From contig NZ_CP042914.1 of NCBI RefSeq assembly GCF_008065135.1, positions 3,825,404-3,889,403 on the forward strand: a stretch of DNA of 64,000 nt. Reading direction: 5' to 3'. Below are positions 59,750 to 64,000 of the stretch, one piece after another. Below the pieces are notes generated by a model. It ran no database searches, was not told where the DNA came from, and saw only the letters and a program-made list of their open reading frames with translations. The position numbers and the translations under genes are program-made. Origin of the DNA: Roseimaritima ulvae. GTDB taxonomy: Bacteria > Planctomycetota > Planctomycetia > Pirellulales > Pirellulaceae. Within the stretch, counting starts at the first letter, position 1. Every line of letters begins with the position of its first letter.

Positions 59750-62146
59750 TTACGGGAGTTTGCGATGTGTTACGATCTGCACGGATGTGATCGTCGATCT
59801 TGGTTGGGCTGAGATCGTGATGGTGTTCTCGTCGTTTAGGAGCGAGGCGGGGAGGGCGGCATCGAGCGGTGCGAAGAATTCACTGAATTCATCGGCGTCG
59901 CCTGTGTCGATCTGGATGGGCGCTCCGTTGAACTCCACTGTCAACGGCTCGGTCAATCCACCGCGTCGATGCATGCCGATCAGCAATCGGGCTGACTGCA
60001 CCGCTTCGGGGCTGTCCAGTGCAATCTGGAAGCTCGTTTCCTGCCCATCAGCGGCGACCGCTGTCTGGGCCGCATAGGTGCGATCGACCTGCAATTTTCC
60101 TGACGGCTGAAGGGAACGTTCCAGTGGCAACCGAATCACGGTCGTTTCATTGACGTCGACAGGGATGGCGGCCGCGTCGACGGGGTGCTCGGGTTCGAAA
60201 ACAACTTCGCCCTGGTGATAGTTCAACCGTGTCTGCAACGCAATTTTCGCCCCGACCTGATTGGCGACTCCGGAAAGATCGACCGCGATTTGCCTGCCGC
60301 CCATGTTGGTCACGGCCAACGAAATCCGCTTGCCATCATGAACCGCCACGACGTCCAGCCAATCCCGATCGAACTCGACCGGCAGGCGGTGACCATCGAA
60401 ATCTCGCCACAACTCGAAATAGTTCGCGATGGTGGTCGGCTCAAAATCGTCGATCTTGTGGTGGCGCTTGCGATCTGCCTTTGGCGCAAATGCCGCGTCG
60501 CCGCTGTTAGGGTTCCATGACATGTGCAAGAAAATGAAGGGTACGAACATGTCGATTTGATCGGGTCGTTGCATGGACTTGGTCAAATACGCATTCCATG
60601 CATACAGCCGTAACCAGTTGTCGGACGGCTCTCGCCCGTTTTGCAGCGACCCGGTTTCCGTAATCAGAATCGGTAGCACGTTGTCGACTCGGTGCATCTC
60701 CGCCCGCAACATGTCTAGGATCGCTTCGAATCGACCGAGCAGGTAATTGGAATAGCCCAGCCCACGCCGCTCGTGAGCACCCAACGTCAACGCGTTCTCG
60801 TAGAAGTGGTGCGAGAAAAAGTCGATGTGGCCGCGTGTTTCTTTGATGAAGCGAGCTTGATTTCGGTACAGTCCGAAGTCGCCCGCTTGAAGTTGCATGT
60901 AGGCCGATGACGGCCCACCAACTTTAACCTCGGGGGCAACCGAATGAATTTCATCGGCAACGCGGTTGTGGAAGTCGGCCAGCAACCCCCAGCCGTCGAT
61001 GCCCTGCTTTTCTTTCCAGTGATGCGCCCATTCCGATTGAACGCTGCTTTCATTCTTGACTTCCCACCAAGCCGCCGTCGAGCCGCCATCGCGAATCTGA
61101 TCGACAACATACGCCGCGGCAAGCTCGGCCGCATCGTCAAAGTGCTCGATTTTCGGCGTTCCGCGACCCACCAAGGGAACGGACATGAATTCGGGCCAAT
61201 CGTTGAAGCACAAGGCAAAGGGCTTGTCTTTCCAACCCGTAAAGGCTCCGCGTTGTCGCGAACCGGCGTCGTAGCGATCAAAGAACGTCAGGTCGGCAGC
61301 TCCCGGTTTGTCTGTCCGTTCAGAGATGGTTGGGTCGCCTTTGTTCCAAGCTCGCGTCAGAGCCGGATTGAATTTGAACGCTCCGCGACCGGGCAGGAAA
61401 TTTCGTTCGTATGCCCATTTCTCGAAGGATTGGTCGACGACACCGGGCGTCTCGTGAATCCTAAACCAACGGTCACGTTGCAATTCCGTTGATCCGCCGA
61501 TCGAGAGTTCATGATCGGTGTCGACGTGAATTTCGACTCGCTCGCGTGGAAATTCCGAACCCAGATCGCGATAGGGGATGGTGTCGAATTCGGGCGGGAT
61601 CGCTTTTTGCGCGTAGAAGACAAGATCGTCGATTCGACAAACATCGTCCTTTGTCTTCATCAAGAACCGAATTTTCATCGGCTCCGGTGGTTGGTCCGAC
61701 TTCGGAATCGAAGGCATTTGAACGCGGTAAAAGTCCTTGACTTGGACGCTGCGTGGCGGAGCTTTGTTGGGCGAAAACGGAAAGACATGCACTTCCTTGA
61801 TCCGATCCAAGTTTTCACCATGAAATCCGAAGTGGCGAAACAGTCCGGCGATCCGCTCAGCGCCCTTGGGCAGGCTGAGTTCGTCGCCGTCGCGAATTTC
61901 TTTCGACTTCTCAAGAATGGTCAGTTCTTTCAGACCGCGATCACGACCGTTGCCTCGGTAGACCGTTTCTCGATCCTTGGAAAAGGTATCGAAAAGATAG
62001 TCATGAATGGCTTTCTGTTTCTGACCCTCGGCGCTGATCTTCGCCGGTTTCGATGCATCTTGCGCGGATGCAAAAGCGATCGTCGTGACAATCAAGCAAG
62101 CAGAGAGTGAGTAACGCGCGAATGCGAAAGGCTTGATGTTAGGCAT
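59750..62146 (-). CDS. GH86-like beta-agarase/porphyranase
   Basis: From the ATG at 62146 the enzyme has 798 residues with a signal peptide (MPNIKPFAFARYSLSACLIV). The catalytic (beta/alpha)8 region shows the acid/base site as WWEVKNES (Glu366) and the nucleophile site as ITETGS (Glu497), the pattern of GH86 agarases and porphyranases. Additional segments (FSHHFYENALTLGAHERRGL, VPFIFLHMSWNPNSGDAAFA) fit. An N-terminal beta module and C-terminal beta-sandwich domains frame the core. Substrates would be agar or porphyran from red algae. It is followed in the same operon by neighbours including a sulfatase, which can remove the sulfate of such galactans. Confidence 0.65.
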   Translation of the reverse strand: MPNIKPFAFARYSLSACLIVTTIAFASAQDASKPAKISAEGQKQKAIHDYLFDTFSKDRETVYRGNGRDRGLKELTILEKSKEIRDGDELSLPKGAERIAGLFRHFGFHGENLDRIKEVHVFPFSPNKAPPRSVQVKDFYRVQMPSIPKSDQPPEPMKIRFLMKTKDDVCRIDDLVFYAQKAIPPEFDTIPYRDLGSEFPRERVEIHVDTDHELSIGGSTELQRDRWFRIHETPGVVDQSFEKWAYERNFLPGRGAFKFNPALTRAWNKGDPTISERTDKPGAADLTFFDRYDAGSRQRGAFTGWKDKPFALCFNDWPEFMSVPLVGRGTPKIEHFDDAAELAAAYVVDQIRDGGSTAAWWEVKNESSVQSEWAHHWKEKQGIDGWGLLADFHNRVADEIHSVAPEVKVGGPSSAYMQLQAGDFGLYRNQARFIKETRGHIDFFSHHFYENALTLGAHERRGLGYSNYLLGRFEAILDMLRAEMHRVDNVLPILITETGSLQNGREPSDNWLRLYAWNAYLTKSMQRPDQIDMFVPFIFLHMSWNPNSGDAAFAPKADRKRHHKIDDFEPTTIANYFELWRDFDGHRLPVEFDRDWLDVVAVHDGKRISLAVTNMGGRQIAVDLSGVANQVGAKIALQTRLNYHQGEVVFEPEHPVDAAAIPVDVNETTVIRLPLERSLQPSGKLQVDRTYAAQTAVAADGQETSFQIALDSPEAVQSARLLIGMHRRGGLTEPLTVEFNGAPIQIDTGDADEFSEFFAPLDAALPASLLNDENTITISAQPRSTITSVQIVTHRKLP

Positions 62147-62215
62147 GGAAGGAAAGCCTGTGGGAGTCGCGGTGGAAGTTGATTGCTCGATTTGATCATT
62201 GAGTGATTCTTGCAA

Positions 62216-63958
62216 TCAGGGTGAGCTTGATGAATTGATCAACTCAATGTTTGCGAAGTAGGCACCTCGCTGAATGTTAGTTTGCGCGTCGGTCACCCAG
62301 CTCTGCAGCAACATCTCACCGACCGGTAGTTCTATATCAAAAACGATGGAAGCTTGACTGGGGCTGATTTGTCTTGTCCGTTGGACATCGCCGATTTTCA
62401 GTCGAACTTCTCGAGCTCCCATGGGCGCTGGTGCGTCCTCAGGGAACCTCGACAGCTGGATTCGATATCGGCCGGATCGAACCACGTTAACGGCCCAAAA
62501 TCCATTGATTGCGATTGAATCGTCGCTGAGTTGTGCTTGTTTCCAGATCACATTTCCTTCGGTGGGATGCCAATCTCGCACCGTAAGTCGTGTCAGACTC
62601 TCTTCGGCTGCACCGAGCTGAAAACGGGTGAAGTTGGTATCCGCTGCGAACACATCTGCAAAATAACGTTCGTATTGAGACTGCAGTTCCCCTGCGACAT
62701 CCGGATGTCTTGCGGCGACGTTCTGTTTTTGACCAGGATCGTGGATGATGTCGTAGAGTTCGCCGTCCACCAAACGCCACTGTTCGGTCAACACTGCGTA
62801 ATGGGGCATGCCATGTTTCTTCGGCGACAGTTCGAGTCGGGGCCTATCGCCCTGTCGCTCAACGATCAACGTGCGATCAGACCACCCGCTCCCGCGACCT
62901 TCCAACAAATCCGCTATCGACTGACTATCGAAATGAATGTCTTGGGGAACATTGAGTCCACACCACTGGATCAGGGTGGGCAGCCAATCCCGACACGACG
63001 TGAGTTTGTCAATCTCCCCTCCAGCTTTCAATTTGGCAGGCCATCGTACAAAGCACGCAACGCGGTGACCGCCTTCGTAGACGGATCCCTTCTTCCCACG
63101 CATTCCCGCGTTGAAACCGTCTTGCGGCTCTCCTCCGCTGGCCCCTTTCGCTGTGCCATTGTCACCCATGAAGATGACGATGGTGTTCTCGGAAAGCTGT
63201 TGCGATTCGAGGCAGTCTAACAGTTGTCCTAAATTCTCGTCAAAATTGATTATCTGTCCAAAGAACTTCGAACGTTCTTCCGAATGCCCGCTGGCAATGA
63301 ACGGGGCAGAGTACTTGTCGGCAACGGTATGGGGGCTGTGCATCGCATTGAGCGGCAAGTAGATGAAGAACGGCTGTTCGCTTGCTTGCGAGACCATTCG
63401 CTGGCACTCACGAAAGAAGACATCCGTGCAATACCCCGGGATCTGTTCCGGTATGCCGTTGCGATAGTAGGTGTCGTCAAAATAGTCGTTGGTGATCGGA
63501 TTACCGATTTCGTCAATACCACCGGCAAGATGGCGAACGACATCTTGAAAGCCACGATATCGTGGAGCGTAGGGCCACGTGTCGCCGAGGTGCCATTTGC
63601 CAAACATCCCAGTGCGGTAGCCAGAAGCGGCAAACAAATCGGCCATCGTGACCTCGTTGGGGTTCAACAGTTGTCGCCCCTGCGTCACCGTCCACGCGCC
63701 GACTCGCGAAGAGTACCGTCCCGTCATCAACGCAGCTCGGGTGGGCGTGCATACCGGATCGACATGATAGTCTTCTAGTTGAACGCCTTCGGCTGCCAGT
63801 CGATCGATGTTGGGCGTCTTGAGCCAAGGATTACCGTGACAAGACATGTCCCCGTATCCCTGGTCATCGGCAACGATGACAATCACGTTGGGACGCTCGC
63901 GTGCGCTGCCGATGCACGCCATGCAAACCAACAGGCAAATTGATCCGAGTGGTTTCAT
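62216..63958 (-). CDS. Secreted sulfatase with CTPTR motif
   Basis: The ATG at 63958 (MKPLGSICLLVCMACIGSAR) gives a signal peptide and 580 residues. VIVIVADDQGYGDMSCHGNP opens the core and VCTPTRAALMTGRY carries the Cys matured to formylglycine. GDNGTAKGASGGEPQDGFNA is a metal-ligand segment. A C-terminal beta domain (about 430-580) is an extra module. It lies 70 bases upstream of the GH86-like gene on the same strand, so they form an operon for sulfated galactan breakdown outside the cytoplasm. Confidence 0.93.
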   Translation of the reverse strand: MKPLGSICLLVCMACIGSARERPNVIVIVADDQGYGDMSCHGNPWLKTPNIDRLAAEGVQLEDYHVDPVCTPTRAALMTGRYSSRVGAWTVTQGRQLLNPNEVTMADLFAASGYRTGMFGKWHLGDTWPYAPRYRGFQDVVRHLAGGIDEIGNPITNDYFDDTYYRNGIPEQIPGYCTDVFFRECQRMVSQASEQPFFIYLPLNAMHSPHTVADKYSAPFIASGHSEERSKFFGQIINFDENLGQLLDCLESQQLSENTIVIFMGDNGTAKGASGGEPQDGFNAGMRGKKGSVYEGGHRVACFVRWPAKLKAGGEIDKLTSCRDWLPTLIQWCGLNVPQDIHFDSQSIADLLEGRGSGWSDRTLIVERQGDRPRLELSPKKHGMPHYAVLTEQWRLVDGELYDIIHDPGQKQNVAARHPDVAGELQSQYERYFADVFAADTNFTRFQLGAAEESLTRLTVRDWHPTEGNVIWKQAQLSDDSIAINGFWAVNVVRSGRYRIQLSRFPEDAPAPMGAREVRLKIGDVQRTRQISPSQASIVFDIELPVGEMLLQSWVTDAQTNIQRGAYFANIELINSSSSP

Positions 63959-64000
63959 GGTGCACATTCTCTATCTAACGTAGAAATTGGCAGGTCAGCC

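Overview
The window is chromosomal DNA of a GC-rich planctomycete, most likely Pirellulaceae (a Rhodopirellula/Roseimaritima/Rubripirellula-type organism). The evidence is the gene content: a DUF1501 / DUF1549-DUF1553 / PPC-domain cluster, DUF1598, LE-x-LE-x-R type N-terminal export motifs, many secreted proteins, formylglycine sulfatases, and two families of short palindromic intergenic repeats. No genus was confirmed by any search.

Layout. (1) 1-5806: a minus-strand operon of a Tat-exported DUF1501 protein, a cytochrome-like DUF1549/DUF1553 protein and a PPC-domain protein cut by the window edge. (2) 6127-11665: an outer-membrane TolC-type lipoprotein converging on a minus-strand cluster made of a PqqD-like/M50 protease/HlyD fusion, a small DGHHR protein and a 97-aa Ser-Lys repeat peptide. 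This looks like a peptide maturation and export system and is one of the two most interesting loci. (3) 11.9-19.4 kb: an SH3-domain secreted protein, an RmlD-like reductase and a 1,600-aa surface protein with thioredoxin, cyclophilin, cohesin-like and cadherin-like parts. (4) 20.0-26.6 kb: housekeeping genes (rpmI, rplT, pheS, a VOC gene, pheT, pyrF, fucU-like), with an exact 49-bp triplet repeat beside pheT. (5) 26.9-28.8 kb: a five-gene operon of small membrane proteins resembling the enterobacterial yqjD/E/K genes. (6) 29-41.6 kb: ordinary planctomycete genes (FAD desaturase, PhnP-like hydrolase, sugar isomerase, TerB-like, DUF4432, DUF1598, prenyltransferase-fold protein) separated by palindromic repeats.

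(7) 41.9-54.6 kb: a genomic island. It begins at the 3' end of an initiator tRNA-Met gene and is bounded by a perfect 67-bp direct repeat (41994-42060 and 54555-54621). It carries a decayed serine recombinase, a nucleotidyltransferase pair, a 575-aa nitrilase-fold protein with a 61-aa partner, a HEPN-motif protein, a deleted IS21-type element, a PEP-CTERM protein, a protein with a polymerase-like HDS motif, and a Fic/XRE pair. This content fits a defence and toxin-antitoxin island; the nitrilase-fold and HEPN genes are candidates for undescribed defence functions.

(8) 54.8-64 kb: a small acidic-tailed protein and an ankyrin protein, then a polysaccharide locus: a GH86-like agarase/porphyranase flanked by two formylglycine-type sulfatases, suggesting use of sulfated algal galactan.

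All functions are assigned by reading motifs and general family knowledge; no database search was run.
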